A DNA stretch of 64,000 nucleotides from the NCBI RefSeq assembly GCF_020531965.1, contig NZ_JAJAWH010000002.1, positions 186,001-250,000 of the forward strand, given 5' to 3'. Shown piece after piece: positions 26,751-35,902 of the stretch. Position 1 is the first letter of the stretch. Every line of letters begins with the position of its first letter. The DNA is from Pseudorhizobium xiangyangii. Its GTDB lineage: Bacteria; Pseudomonadota; Alphaproteobacteria; Rhizobiales; Rhizobiaceae. The position numbers were made by a program, and so were the translations under genes. The notes below the pieces were generated by a model. The model was not told the origin of the DNA, made no database searches, and was given only the letters and a program-made list of their open reading frames with translations.

Positions 26751-27226
26751 CTCGCTCCCTTATCTGCTTCCTCCTCCAGAATAAGCGGGCCGTGGCCGCT
26801 TTCTCCCAGAACGTCACGGGGATTGCGCAGCGGACAGTCGGTCATCGACAGGCAGCCGCAGCCGATGCAATCGGTAAGGTGATCCCGCAAGGCCGTAAGG
26901 CTGGCGATCCGCTCGTCAAGCTTGTGTTTCCACGTCTCGGACAGCATGCGCCAGTCGTGCGCCGTCAACGGCCGGTCATGAGGCAGGACGGAGAGTGCAT
27001 CGCGGATTTCCGCAAGCGGGATTCCCGTCTTCTGCGCGACCTTGATGACGGCGACACGCCGAAGCACCGATCGGGGATAGCGGCGCTGGTTGCCGCGGTT
27101 GCGGAAGCTCTCGATCAACCCTTTCGTCTCGTAGAAATGCAAGGTGGAGACCGCAACGCCGCTGCGGCGGGCGATTTCTCCCACCGACAGTTCCCGCCGA
27201 ATTCCCTCGTGCGTGTTTTTGTCCAT
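26747..27226 (-). CDS. soxR: Redox-sensitive transcriptional activator SoxR
   Basis: 159 residues from ATG 27226. A MerR-type helix-turn-helix ([20 protein letters not shown]) is followed by a dimer helix and the [2Fe-2S] ligand cluster [12 protein letters not shown], exactly the SoxR spacing, then PLRNPRD. SoxR senses redox-cycling compounds through oxidation of its cluster and activates promoters with over-long spacers. A SoxR box lies immediately upstream of its own start and in front of the divergent flavin reductase-MFS operon. The track open upstream of 27226 runs through the operator and is not coding. Confidence 0.95.
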   Translation of the reverse strand: MDKNTHEGIRRELSVGEIARRSGVAVSTLHFYETKGLIESFRNRGNQRRYPRSVLRRVAVIKVAQKTGIPLAEIRDALSVLPHDRPLTAHDWRMLSETWKHKLDERIASLTALRDHLTDCIGCGCLSMTDCPLRNPRDVLGESGHGPLILEEEADKGAS

Positions 27227-27233
27227 GACCGTG

Positions 27234-27264
27234 TTGACCTCAACTATGCTTGAGGTTCTATAGC
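27234..27264 (+). promoter_or_regulatory. SoxR-controlled promoter with SoxR box
   Basis: CCTCAA-CTATGC-TTGAGG (27238-27255) is a perfect 6+6 inverted repeat matching the outer arms of the known SoxR box. It sits between TTGACC (27234-27239) and TATAGC (27259-27264), a 19-bp spacer typical of MerR/SoxR-activated promoters. It serves the operon starting at 27303 and overlaps the soxR upstream region, so self-control is likely. Confidence 0.85.
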
Positions 27265-27302
27265 AGGCGCTTCCTTCAACGAAAACCCGGGAGCGCAAAC
27301 TC

Positions 27303-27872
27303 ATGCAGACACGATATACGTTGGCCGTCATCTACGGCAGCACCCGCGAGGGGCGCTTCTGCGATACCGTCGTCGACTGGGTGCTGACGCATCTGCCCGA
27401 CATGATCGAGGCGGATATCCTGACGATCGATCCCGTGGACCTCGACGTGGAATCGCGGATGGCGCGCGCCGATGTAGAGCATCGGATCGGCCGAGACCTT
27501 GCGCGCGCCGATGCCTTTCTCGTCGTGACGCCGGAATACAATCACGGATATTCCGCCGCCCTTAAGGGATTGATCGACGCCTACCACAAGCCGTGGGCGG
27601 CAAAGCCGGTCGCCTTCGTCTGCTACGGCGGGGTCTCGGGTGGCCTGCGTGCCGTGGAGCAATTGCGCCAGGTCTTCGCCGAACTCGGGGCGGCAACCAT
27701 CCGCGAGACGGTCAGCTTTGCACAGGCATGGGAGCTGTTCGACGCGCAGGGTCGACTGATGGAGCCGGAGGTGAAAGCGCGATCCTTGCGCAAGCTCGCC
27801 GTCCAGCTGACGTGGTGGGCGGCGACATTGAAGATGGGTCGTGAAACGGTCCAGATGAAGGAGGTGGCATAA
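27303..27872 (+). CDS. NAD(P)H-dependent FMN reductase
   Basis: 189 residues, GGGAG before the ATG. It has a flavodoxin-like fold: the phosphate loop YGSTREGRF near the N-terminus, [20 protein letters not shown] and the [15 protein letters not shown] block mark the NADPH-dependent FMN/azo/quinone reductase family. It probably reduces flavin or quinones in the cytoplasm. The SoxR promoter upstream points to a role against redox-cycling compounds. Its stop overlaps the start of the MFS gene (TAATG). Confidence 0.92.
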   Translation: MQTRYTLAVIYGSTREGRFCDTVVDWVLTHLPDMIEADILTIDPVDLDVESRMARADVEHRIGRDLARADAFLVVTPEYNHGYSAALKGLIDAYHKPWAAKPVAFVCYGGVSGGLRAVEQLRQVFAELGAATIRETVSFAQAWELFDAQGRLMEPEVKARSLRKLAVQLTWWAATLKMGRETVQMKEVA

Positions 27873-29107
27873 TGGCCTTCCGGTCTCTTCCTTCCGCCGG
27901 ACCGGCGGTTATCGCTGACACCCGCCGGGCAAGAAATGCCACGCTGCTTGCCGTCAGCACGCTGACCATCATGTCGGGCGCCGCCATTGCCTCCTCCCTG
28001 CCGAGCATCGAGGCACGCTTCCAGCACGTTCAAAACGTGGAGATCCTGAGCCGCCTGGTGCTGACGCTGTCAGCGATCTTCATTGCCGGCTTCTCGCCGG
28101 TCGCCGGCTTTCTGATCGACCGCTTCGGCCGCAAGCGATTGCTGGTCGTTGCGCTGGCGATGTTCGCCATTGCCGGGTCTTCGGGGCTCTTCGCCGGGAC
28201 GTTGACGGGCCTGCTCATCGGGCGCGCGGTCCTCGGCATCGCCGTCGGCGGGATCATGACGTCGGTCACGGCGCTGGTGGGCGACTATTTCACAGGCGCG
28301 GCGCGTGATCGCTACATGGGGCTGCAGCAGGCCTTCGTCGGCATCGGCGGCACGCTGTTCCTGACCGGTGGCGGGTTCCTCGCCGAAATTCACTGGCGCA
28401 TGCCTTTCCTTATCTACGGCCTGGCCTTCCTGTTGCTGCCCGCTGTGCTCCTCTTTATCCGGGAACCACAGAGACGGGAGGCTGCACACAGGGCCGATGC
28501 CGATGGCCCGCGCCCGCCCGAGCGGCGGACGGTCCTCCTGCTCGGGTTGCTGCTCGCCGGGGCAATCTTCAACATGGTCGTCTTCTACATGATCCCCACG
28601 CAGTTGCCGTTCTTCCTGAAGTCGATGGGTTTTGCAGCCCCGAGTCTCGCCGGCGGCGCCATCGGTCTCGGCCAGTTAGTGGGTGTCGCCAGCGCCCTGA
28701 TGTTTGCGCGGATCCGGCTGAAGCTCGGCGTCATGGGGGTCTTCGCGCTCGCCTTCGGTTCGATCGGCACGTCTTTCCTGCTGTTATCGATGGCGCAGAG
28801 CTATGGCGGCGTTCTGGTGGCTCTGGCGATCTCCGGAATCGGCATGGGAACGATCATGCCGAATTTCGCCAGCGCGGTCATGCTGCTTGCGCCACCGCAC
28901 CTGCGGGGGAGCATCTCCGGGCTTCTGGTCTCCAGCATCTTCCTTGGGCAGTTCCTGTCGCCTCTGGCCTCGCAGCCGCTCATTGCAAATGGAGGCTTTG
29001 CGGCCGCCTGGGGACTGGCGGGGCTCGCCGCTCTCGTCGTCGCCTTCGCGTCGCTTGCCGTCCGCCTCGGCGCGGCATTTCTCGCTCGTCAGGGAGGCAG
29101 GCGATGA
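27872..29107 (+). CDS. MFS drug exporter in the SoxR operon
   Basis: 411 residues with 12 predicted membrane helices. The DHA1-type motif A is GFLIDRFGRKRLLV, and a typical motif C-like stretch is seen in helix 5 (LQQAFVGIGGTLFLTGGG). It starts within the stop codon of the flavin reductase gene, so the two are co-translated. Under the SoxR promoter it probably exports redox-active antibiotics or their reduced forms. It is convergent with the Na/Pi cotransporter gene, 17 bp away. Confidence 0.9.
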   Translation: MAFRSLPSAGPAVIADTRRARNATLLAVSTLTIMSGAAIASSLPSIEARFQHVQNVEILSRLVLTLSAIFIAGFSPVAGFLIDRFGRKRLLVVALAMFAIAGSSGLFAGTLTGLLIGRAVLGIAVGGIMTSVTALVGDYFTGAARDRYMGLQQAFVGIGGTLFLTGGGFLAEIHWRMPFLIYGLAFLLLPAVLLFIREPQRREAAHRADADGPRPPERRTVLLLGLLLAGAIFNMVVFYMIPTQLPFFLKSMGFAAPSLAGGAIGLGQLVGVASALMFARIRLKLGVMGVFALAFGSIGTSFLLLSMAQSYGGVLVALAISGIGMGTIMPNFASAVMLLAPPHLRGSISGLLVSSIFLGQFLSPLASQPLIANGGFAAAWGLAGLAALVVAFASLAVRLGAAFLARQGGRR

Positions 29108-29124
29108 GCGCCCGGCCTTTCCGC

Positions 29125-30777
29125 TCAGGTACCCGGCTCCACCTGGCGCAGACGGCTCTCCCGCAGCAGGCCGCTGTCGTCAAGGATCGGATGGGCGACG
29201 GTGACGATGTGCGCGTTGATGCGCTTCAGGTCGCGCAGGATGTCGAGATGCAGCGAACTGGTCTGCAGGCTTTCCGCTCGCCCGTCTCTCAGGCGTCCGA
29301 GATGCCGCTCGGCGGAAAGCTTTTCCGCCTTGCGGACGTCGACCTTCAGCTCCATCAGGCGCAGCGCAAGGTTGAAGTCGCCGGTGACGAAGATGGTCTG
29401 CGCCGTGCGCAGGTTCTCGATGGTGAGGTCGAACAGGCTTTTCAGCTCCTGATAGCCGTCCTCGGAGAATTTGAGGTTGCCAGACACCTTCTTGCGGACC
29501 TGCTCGCACAGGCCCTTTTCGATGATGTCGCCGATATGCTCGAGGTTGATGGCGTAGCCCATGATGGCGGCGGAATGGCGCGCATTGTCGCCATCGAGGC
29601 CCTCGCGGCCGAGCTTCGAGAGGTAGATTTTGACCTCCTGCTGCAGGCGGTCCACGCGCTTTTCCAAGGCTTCGACTTCCGCAAGCGGCGCAATGTCGTT
29701 GTTCTTGAAGGCGTTCTCCGCGCGGATGAGCATGCGCTCGATCAGGTCGCCGACCCCGAGGACTTCGCGTGTGGCGTTGGCAAGCGCCACGACCGGCGTG
29801 GATAGCGCCTGTCCGTCCAGGAACCTGGGCCCGCTGTCGGGTTCTTCGACAGCAGGGATCAGCCGTTTCATGGCTTTGGAGATCACCCCGGAGAAAGGCC
29901 AGGCGAGCAGCGCCAGTGCGATGTTGAAAGCGAGATGGGCATCGACCGGCAGTTTTTCCGGAGAAAGCGGCAGCATGTCCAGCAAATCGGCGGCGAAGGC
30001 GGCAAGCGGCAGGGCTATGACGCAGCCGACGGCCCGGACTGCCAGATTGCCGGTAGTGATGCGCCGGGCGGAGGCGGGGCCAGAGAGCGTCGCGAGCACC
30101 GGCGGAATGGCGCCGCCCAGATTGGCGCCGAGGATCAGCACGATGATCAGTTCGGTGGACAATACGCCGGTGGAGGCAAGCGACAGGATGAGTACGACGA
30201 CTGCAAGGCTGGACGAGGAGACCACGGCAAGGACGGCGGACAGGGCCAGCGCCACCGGCCAAGCGCCGTCCAGCAGGCGGACGAAGGCGGCCAGGGCCGG
30301 GGATTCCCGCATCGGCTCGGTTGCTGCCGACAGGAGGTGGAGCGACAGAAGCATGAGGCCGATGCCGATGAGTGCCGTGCCGCTGCCCTTGCGGGCGCTC
30401 GAACTGCCACGGTTGAGCGCCACACCGACGAGGATGAGAAGCGGCGATAGCCACTCGATACCTGTTGCGACGATCCAGGCGGTCACGGCGGTACCGACAT
30501 TGGCACCGAGCAGGACGATCTGGGCCATGCGCGGGCGGATCAGGTCGCGCTCGACGAAGGAGGCGACAGTCAGGGCCGTGGCTGTCGAACTCTGCAATGC
30601 TACGGTTGCGACGAAACCGGAGACGAAAGAGCGCAGCCCGCTCTGCGTGCCCGTGGCAAGGCCAGTGCGAAGCCGCGAGCCGAACGCGCGCGTGACGCCA
30701 TCCTTGACCTGCGCAAGGCCGAACAGCAGTAGGGCCACCGCGCCGAAGAGATTGATGATGACGATCGTCGATTCCAT
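29125..30777 (-). CDS. Na+/phosphate cotransporter family protein with PhoU-like domain
   Basis: 550 residues; ATG 30777 is preferred over a TTG ten codons upstream. The first ~320 residues are membrane segments with the QSSTAT motif (VALQSSTATALTVASF) and a second, degenerate inverted repeat (SSSSLAVVVLILSLAS), the mark of NptA/PNaS transporters. The C-terminal ~200 residues are helical and PhoU-like (MLIRAENAFKNNDIAPLAE onwards). It probably moves phosphate with sodium across the inner membrane. No pho box was recognised. Confidence 0.9.
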   Translation of the reverse strand: MESTIVIINLFGAVALLLFGLAQVKDGVTRAFGSRLRTGLATGTQSGLRSFVSGFVATVALQSSTATALTVASFVERDLIRPRMAQIVLLGANVGTAVTAWIVATGIEWLSPLLILVGVALNRGSSSARKGSGTALIGIGLMLLSLHLLSAATEPMRESPALAAFVRLLDGAWPVALALSAVLAVVSSSSLAVVVLILSLASTGVLSTELIIVLILGANLGGAIPPVLATLSGPASARRITTGNLAVRAVGCVIALPLAAFAADLLDMLPLSPEKLPVDAHLAFNIALALLAWPFSGVISKAMKRLIPAVEEPDSGPRFLDGQALSTPVVALANATREVLGVGDLIERMLIRAENAFKNNDIAPLAEVEALEKRVDRLQQEVKIYLSKLGREGLDGDNARHSAAIMGYAINLEHIGDIIEKGLCEQVRKKVSGNLKFSEDGYQELKSLFDLTIENLRTAQTIFVTGDFNLALRLMELKVDVRKAEKLSAERHLGRLRDGRAESLQTSSLHLDILRDLKRINAHIVTVAHPILDDSGLLRESRLRQVEPGT

Positions 30778-30901
30778 GCCGAATTCCGAACCGTTCCCGC
30801 CGGCCAAGACGGTAATTCTGTTGCCGGCTAAAGGAAATATGCCAGAACGGTGGTTAAAAATGAGGCCGTTCGCGACAGTTTTTCGTTTCGGACCGGCAGC
30901 G

Positions 30902-31363
30902 TCAGGTCCAGGAAGTCTGGCGGAGAGCCTCGCCGGTGATCATGGCCGCCGACATGGCGACATTGATGGACCTTTGGCCCTCGATCATCGGGATGAGAAT
31001 GCGGGCGTCTGCGGCATCGTGCACGTGATCCGGTACGCCGGCGCTCTCACGTCCGAAGAGGAGCACGTCGTCCGGACGGAACGTGCAATCGACATAGGGT
31101 ATGGCAGCCTTGGTGGACGCCAGGACGAGCCGCCGCCCCGTCGACTGACGCCACTCTTCGAAAGCCTGCCAGTTCACATGACGGGTGAGAGCGACGCTGG
31201 AAAGGTAGTCCATTCCGGCGCGCTTGAGATTGCGGTCGGAGATGTCAAATCCGGCGGGCTCTATGATGTGCACCTTCAGTCCAAGACAGGCCGAAAGCCG
31301 CAGGATCGTACCGGTATTTCCGGGAATATCAGGCTGATAGAGCGCGATGTGAAGGTCAGACAT
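30902..31363 (-). CDS. trmL: tRNA (cytidine(34)-2'-O)-methyltransferase
   Basis: 153 residues from ATG 31363. It has a SPOUT fold: LYQPDIPGNTGTILRLSA at the N-terminus, LLFGRESAGVP in the middle and IPMIEGQRSINVAMSAAM at the end form the knotted SAM-binding site. The length equals TrmL, which methylates the wobble ribose of two leucine tRNAs. A frame open to 31441 adds an unlikely N-terminus. Confidence 0.93.
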   Translation of the reverse strand: MSDLHIALYQPDIPGNTGTILRLSACLGLKVHIIEPAGFDISDRNLKRAGMDYLSSVALTRHVNWQAFEEWRQSTGRRLVLASTKAAIPYVDCTFRPDDVLLFGRESAGVPDHVHDAADARILIPMIEGQRSINVAMSAAMITGEALRQTSWT

Positions 31364-31550
31364 CGCCTGCCAATAGGCGATCTGTCGCCCGCAGTCAAAG
31401 CGGGAGCCCGTTCGCCTTTCGCCTTGATGCTGCCGCCACATTCAAGGCTGGATGCCAGGATCCACGCCTGTTGCGCCAGTTTGCACTTTTCAATTTTGCC
31501 GAACGGCGCTACAAGGCCAGCATATTCAACGCCAGCCCGAGGAGGCCTAC

Positions 31551-31607
31551 ATGGATATTCCCGTACGTACCCGCCTTCTGGCCCGGATCATGCCGCTTCC
31601 GGCCTAG
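31551..31607 (+). CDS. 18-codon reading frame upstream of an ABC exporter (candidate leader peptide or small protein)
   Basis: ATG 31551 is preceded by CGAGGAGGCCTAC, one of the strongest ribosome binding sites in the window. It encodes MDIPVRTRLLARIMPLPA and stops at 31605-31607. It lies in the 388-bp gap between trmL (divergent) and the ABC gene at 31752. No other gene is seen in that gap. The product is basic and amphipathic. It could be a leader peptide controlling the ABC gene or a real small protein; chance is not excluded. Confidence 0.4.
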   Translation: MDIPVRTRLLARIMPLPA

Positions 31608-31751
31608 GCGTATCGCGGTTTTCCGCTTCTCTTTTATCCCTGATTTCGCACGCGGCCTTCATTGGCCTTGTTTTCAGTTTTTCGCTCTCACGGTGTTGCG
31701 CGTTTTTGTTCGCGAAGTCCCGTGTAGGCACATACGTTATGGAGAATGACG

Positions 31752-33605
31752 ATGTTTTCGTGGTTCGAGCGCCGCGTCGATCCTTATCCGCAGGAACTGC
31801 CGGGTCCGCCGCCTAAAGGATTGTTTGCCTTCTGCTGGCACTATACCCGGCCGACAGCGCCGTGGTTGCTGCTGCTCGGCATCTGCTCGATGGTCATCGC
31901 CGTTGCGGAAGTCTTCCTCTACCAGTTCCTCGGAAATATCGTCGACTGGCTTTCCAACGCGGAGCCGGCAACGTTCCTGGAGCAGGAGGGCGGCAGGCTT
32001 TACTGGATGGCTGCTGTGCTGCTTGTGGTGCTGCCGCTTGCCGGTGCGATCCACACGATGACGATGCACCAGGTTCTGGCTGGCAATTTCCCGATGATCG
32101 CCCGCTGGCAGATGCACCGCTTCCTGCTGCGCCATTCGATGACCTTCTTTGCGAACGAGTTCGCCGGCCGCGTCTCGACCAAGGTGATGCAGACGTCACT
32201 CGCGATCCGCGAGGCGGTGCTGAAGATCATCGACGTTTTCGTCTATGCGATAAGCTTCTTCGTCTCGATGCTGGCGCTGGTTCTGGTGGTCGACTGGCGG
32301 CTGGTTCTGCCGCTCGTCTTCTGGCTCGTCGTCTACTGCATCATCCTGCGGTACTTCGTCCCGAAGCTGAAGAAGCTTTCGAGCGAGCAGGCGGATGCCC
32401 GGTCGATGATGACCGGCCGGATCGTCGACAGCTACACGAATATCGGCACGGTGAAGCTGTTCTCCCATGCGGGGCGCGAGGAGACGTACGCGCGGGAGGG
32501 CATGGATGCCTTTCTCGGCACGGTGCACCGCCAGATGCGCCAGATCTCGCTTCTCAACATCTGCGTCGACATCAACAACGCCGTGACAATCTTCATCGTT
32601 TCCGCGGCCAGCATTGCATTCTGGCTGAACGGTGACGTTTCCGTCGGCTCCGTCGCGATCGCGATCGGGCTTTCCATGCGCATCAACGGCATGTCGCAGT
32701 GGATCATGTGGGAAGTCTCGGCGCTCTTCGAAGCGATCGGCACCGTCTATGATGGCATGTCCATGATGACCCAGCCGCACGACGTGACAGACAAGTCGGG
32801 CGCGCCTGAGCTGCAGGCCAAGAAGGGGCATATCCACTACGATCACGTTCGTTTCCACTATGGCAAGAACAAGGGCGTGATCGAGGACCTGACGCTGAAC
32901 ATCGCCGCTGGCGAGAAGATCGGCCTTGTTGGCCGGTCCGGTGCCGGCAAGACGACGCTGATGAACCTGCTGCTGCGGTTCTACGACCTCGAAGCGGGCC
33001 GTATCACCATCGACGGTCAGGACATATCGCAGGTGTCGCAGGAAAGCCTGCGGTCGCTGATCGGTGTCGTGACGCAGGATACCTCGCTGCTGCACCGGTC
33101 GATCCGCGACAACATCGCCTACGGCAAGCCGGATGCGACGGACGCGGAGATCACTCTGGCGGCGAAGCGGGCCAATGCCTGGGAGTTCATCCAGGGCCTT
33201 ACGGACATGCAGGGGCGGGCCGGTCTCGACGCCCATGTCGGCGAACGCGGCGTGAAGCTCTCCGGCGGCCAGCGGCAACGGATCGCGATCGCGCGTGTGT
33301 TCCTCAAGGATGCGCCGATCCTGGTCCTCGACGAGGCGACGTCAGCGCTCGACTCAGAGGTGGAATCGGCGATCCAGGAGAACCTGTTCGCTCTCATGGA
33401 AGGGAAGACGGTGATCGCGATCGCACATCGGCTGTCGACATTGACCGAGATGGACAGGCTGATCGTCCTCGACAGGGGCCTTATCGTCGAGATGGGGACG
33501 CATCAGGAGCTGGCGGCATCCACCGGCATCTACGCCGATCTGTGGAGCCGTCAGTCGGGCGGGTTCCTGGGCAACCAGGACGCCGAAGAGGTTGCGGCGG
33601 AATAG
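31752..33605 (+). CDS. ABC transporter, fused permease and ATPase (paralogue 1)
   Basis: 617 residues. ATG 31752 is preferred over ATG 31746 because GGAG sits 8 bases before it. An ABC membrane domain (about 35-330) is followed by an ATPase with Walker A GRSGAGKTT near residue 397, signature LSGGQRQR and Walker B ILVLDEATSALDSE. It closely resembles the transporter at 35903 through the whole length (for instance VTQDTSLLHRSIRDN and DAHVGERGVKLSGGQRQR in both). The two may form a heterodimer or be separate homodimers. Substrate unknown. A strong terminator follows. Confidence 0.88.
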   Translation: MFSWFERRVDPYPQELPGPPPKGLFAFCWHYTRPTAPWLLLLGICSMVIAVAEVFLYQFLGNIVDWLSNAEPATFLEQEGGRLYWMAAVLLVVLPLAGAIHTMTMHQVLAGNFPMIARWQMHRFLLRHSMTFFANEFAGRVSTKVMQTSLAIREAVLKIIDVFVYAISFFVSMLALVLVVDWRLVLPLVFWLVVYCIILRYFVPKLKKLSSEQADARSMMTGRIVDSYTNIGTVKLFSHAGREETYAREGMDAFLGTVHRQMRQISLLNICVDINNAVTIFIVSAASIAFWLNGDVSVGSVAIAIGLSMRINGMSQWIMWEVSALFEAIGTVYDGMSMMTQPHDVTDKSGAPELQAKKGHIHYDHVRFHYGKNKGVIEDLTLNIAAGEKIGLVGRSGAGKTTLMNLLLRFYDLEAGRITIDGQDISQVSQESLRSLIGVVTQDTSLLHRSIRDNIAYGKPDATDAEITLAAKRANAWEFIQGLTDMQGRAGLDAHVGERGVKLSGGQRQRIAIARVFLKDAPILVLDEATSALDSEVESAIQENLFALMEGKTVIAIAHRLSTLTEMDRLIVLDRGLIVEMGTHQELAASTGIYADLWSRQSGGFLGNQDAEEVAAE

Positions 33606-33628
33606 CGCAGCAGCACTGTCCAGATGCG

Positions 33629-33662
33629 AAAACCTCCGCAGTAACGCTGCGGAGGTTTTTCT
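33629..33662 (+). terminator. Intrinsic terminator after the first ABC exporter
   Basis: AAAACCTCCGCAG (33629-33641) pairs perfectly with CTGCGGAGGTTTT (33647-33659), loop TAACG, followed by TTC. It separates the ABC gene from the chemoreceptor gene. Confidence 0.9.
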
Positions 33663-33849
33663 TATGATGTCACCGCAAGGGGCGGGTATCCCGGTAAAGT
33701 GCACGCAACAAGCCTGTTCGGGATGCCGATCTGTTGTTCAGATGGGGCGAAAGCTGGCTACGGGATAGTAATTCATTCTTTATCCGAGACTGCGACGAGC
33801 ATGGCGGGTGCGCTTCACTTCCCGCCACTTCCGTTTCGGATTAGAAATA

Positions 33850-35760
33850 ATGAATATAAAAATCAAAGTCCTTCTTCCGGCCCTTTTCGGCCTTGCCGTT
33901 CTTTTGGCCGTTCTTCAGGGTGGGCTCGGCATGCGTTCCGTGGCCGAGCTCGAGACGCAGGTCGAGACGATCGGAGGCCGCATGGAGCAGTCGATGATGA
34001 TCGCCAACATGGACCGGCTGTTCATGGATGTTCGCCGTCTGTATCTGATGGCGCTCTCGGCTGGCTCGGTCGCCGACAAGAAGGCGTCGCTGGAACAGCT
34101 GCAAACCGCCGGAAACGCTCGGCTCGAGGCGTTCCGGGCCTTTGGTTCGACGGCATTGCATGCGAAGGCGAGGGAGAGGTTCGACACTCTGGAAAAGATT
34201 ATCGCCGAGTATGATGCGCTCGGAGCGGAGTTCGTTGAGCTGATCGGTGCCTCGAACCTCTACAGTGCACGCGTCGTCATTGCCAAGATGATCCCGGTGG
34301 CGGCAGAAGCAGGCGCTGTACTACAGGAGATGATCGACGGTAACAGACAGGCGAGCGTCGAAGACCGCAAGATTGCCGCAGGTGCCGTTCAATCCGCCTT
34401 CGTCTGGACAATCGTCGGCGTGGCGACTGCGGCTACGGTCGCAGTCGCGGCCGCGTTCGTCAGCTATCTGCGCGTGACCCGTCCCATCGGCGATATCACC
34501 ACGGCGATGAATACGCTCGCCGCCGGTCAAAACCAACTCGCCATTCCGCATGACGGTCGCCGCGACGAGATCGGTGAGATGGCTGCCGCCGTCGCCGTTT
34601 TCCGTGACAACGCATTGGCGCGCGAGCGGCTGGAACAGCGGACCGAGGCGAACCGCTCGTTGAGCGAGAACGAACGAATTGCCCGCGAGGAGCAGAAGGC
34701 GCGCGAAGCGGCTGACATATCGTTTGCCGTCGATGGGATTGCCCGTGGACTCAAGGGCCTTTCCGATGGTGACATGACCTTGCGGCTGGAGCAGCCTTTC
34801 GCAGGCCAGCTCGACCAGTTGCGGGTCAATTTCAATGAATCGGTCGGCAAGCTTCAGGCAGTGCTGCGTTCGGTCGGTGAGAATGCGCGGATGATTGATG
34901 CCGGGGCGAACGAGATCCGTTCGGCGTCCGACGATCTTTCCAAGCGCACCGAACAGCAGGCCGCTGCCGTCGAAGAGACCGCCGCAGCCCTGGAACAGGT
35001 GGCGACGGCCGTCAAGGATTCCTCGATGCGCGCCGACGAGGCGGGGCAACTGGTCGACCACACGCGCACCGGCGCCGAGCGCTCGGGCGAGATCGTCCGG
35101 CAGGCTGTCTCCGCCATGGAGGCGATCGAGAAGTCGTCCGGCGAGATCTCCAACATCATCGGCGTCATCGACGAGATCGCCTTCCAGACCAACCTGCTTG
35201 CACTGAATGCGGGTGTCGAGGCGGCACGGGCGGGCGAGGCCGGCAAGGGCTTTGCTGTCGTCGCACAGGAAGTCCGCGAGCTTGCACAGCGTTCGGCCAA
35301 TGCCGCCCGCGAGATCAAGGCACTCATTTCGACGTCCGGCAAGACGGTACGCGACGGTGTCGATCTGGTCGGCCAGACCGGCCAGGCGCTGGAAGCGATC
35401 GTCTCCGACGTTCAGCAGATCAACAGGAATGTTGCCTCGATCGTGGTGTCGTCCCGCGAGCAGTCGACCGGTCTCAATGAGATCAGCTCGTCCGTGAACC
35501 AGATGGACCAGAGCACGCAGCAGAATGCGGCCATGGTCGAGCAAACGACAGCGGCAAGCCATAGTCTTGCCACCCAGGCGGCAGCGCTCAACGAACTGCT
35601 GTCGCAGTTCACGCTGGGCGGACAGCAGGTGGACATCCGTCCGGCGACCCAGGCTTCGCGTCCGGTCAACTCGCCGGCGCGGGCGATGGGCGCCCGGATT
35701 GCCTCCGCCTTTGGCGGTTCATCTGCCGCAGCCGCTGAGCCGTCCTGGCCGGAATTCTGA
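33850..35760 (+). CDS. Methyl-accepting chemotaxis protein with C-terminal SWPEF tether
   Basis: 636 residues from ATG 33850. Membrane helices lie at about 8-27 and 182-206, enclosing a helical periplasmic sensor of four-helix-bundle size. A HAMP domain (about 207-262), a linker, a second HAMP-like segment and the long signalling coiled coil follow. The hairpin tip [20 protein letters not shown] (about 440-460) contacts CheA and CheW. The protein ends in SWPEF, which fits the xWxxF pattern of CheR/CheB-binding pentapeptides. Ligand unknown. It lies between two paralogous ABC exporters, with terminators on both sides. Confidence 0.93.
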   Translation: MNIKIKVLLPALFGLAVLLAVLQGGLGMRSVAELETQVETIGGRMEQSMMIANMDRLFMDVRRLYLMALSAGSVADKKASLEQLQTAGNARLEAFRAFGSTALHAKARERFDTLEKIIAEYDALGAEFVELIGASNLYSARVVIAKMIPVAAEAGAVLQEMIDGNRQASVEDRKIAAGAVQSAFVWTIVGVATAATVAVAAAFVSYLRVTRPIGDITTAMNTLAAGQNQLAIPHDGRRDEIGEMAAAVAVFRDNALARERLEQRTEANRSLSENERIAREEQKAREAADISFAVDGIARGLKGLSDGDMTLRLEQPFAGQLDQLRVNFNESVGKLQAVLRSVGENARMIDAGANEIRSASDDLSKRTEQQAAAVEETAAALEQVATAVKDSSMRADEAGQLVDHTRTGAERSGEIVRQAVSAMEAIEKSSGEISNIIGVIDEIAFQTNLLALNAGVEAARAGEAGKGFAVVAQEVRELAQRSANAAREIKALISTSGKTVRDGVDLVGQTGQALEAIVSDVQQINRNVASIVVSSREQSTGLNEISSSVNQMDQSTQQNAAMVEQTTAASHSLATQAAALNELLSQFTLGGQQVDIRPATQASRPVNSPARAMGARIASAFGGSSAAAAEPSWPEF

Positions 35761-35797
35761 TCGCGACGCGTGATGCCCCGGCCTCGACGGGATATTG

Positions 35798-35819
35798 ATC
35801 GGCAGCTTCGGCTGCCGAT
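35798..35819 (+). terminator. Hairpin after the chemoreceptor gene, probable terminator
   Basis: ATCGGCAGC and GCTGCCGAT form a perfect 9-bp stem closed by a TTCG tetraloop, 37 bp after the stop. The following bases TCCTGTTG are a weak T tract. Confidence 0.5.
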
Positions 35820-35902
35820 TCCTGTTGCGGAATACGGGAACCGCACGCACTTGCGCAAAACCGGGCGGGACTGCCCTTTGCCGGGATGCCGATTGGACTT
35901 AT

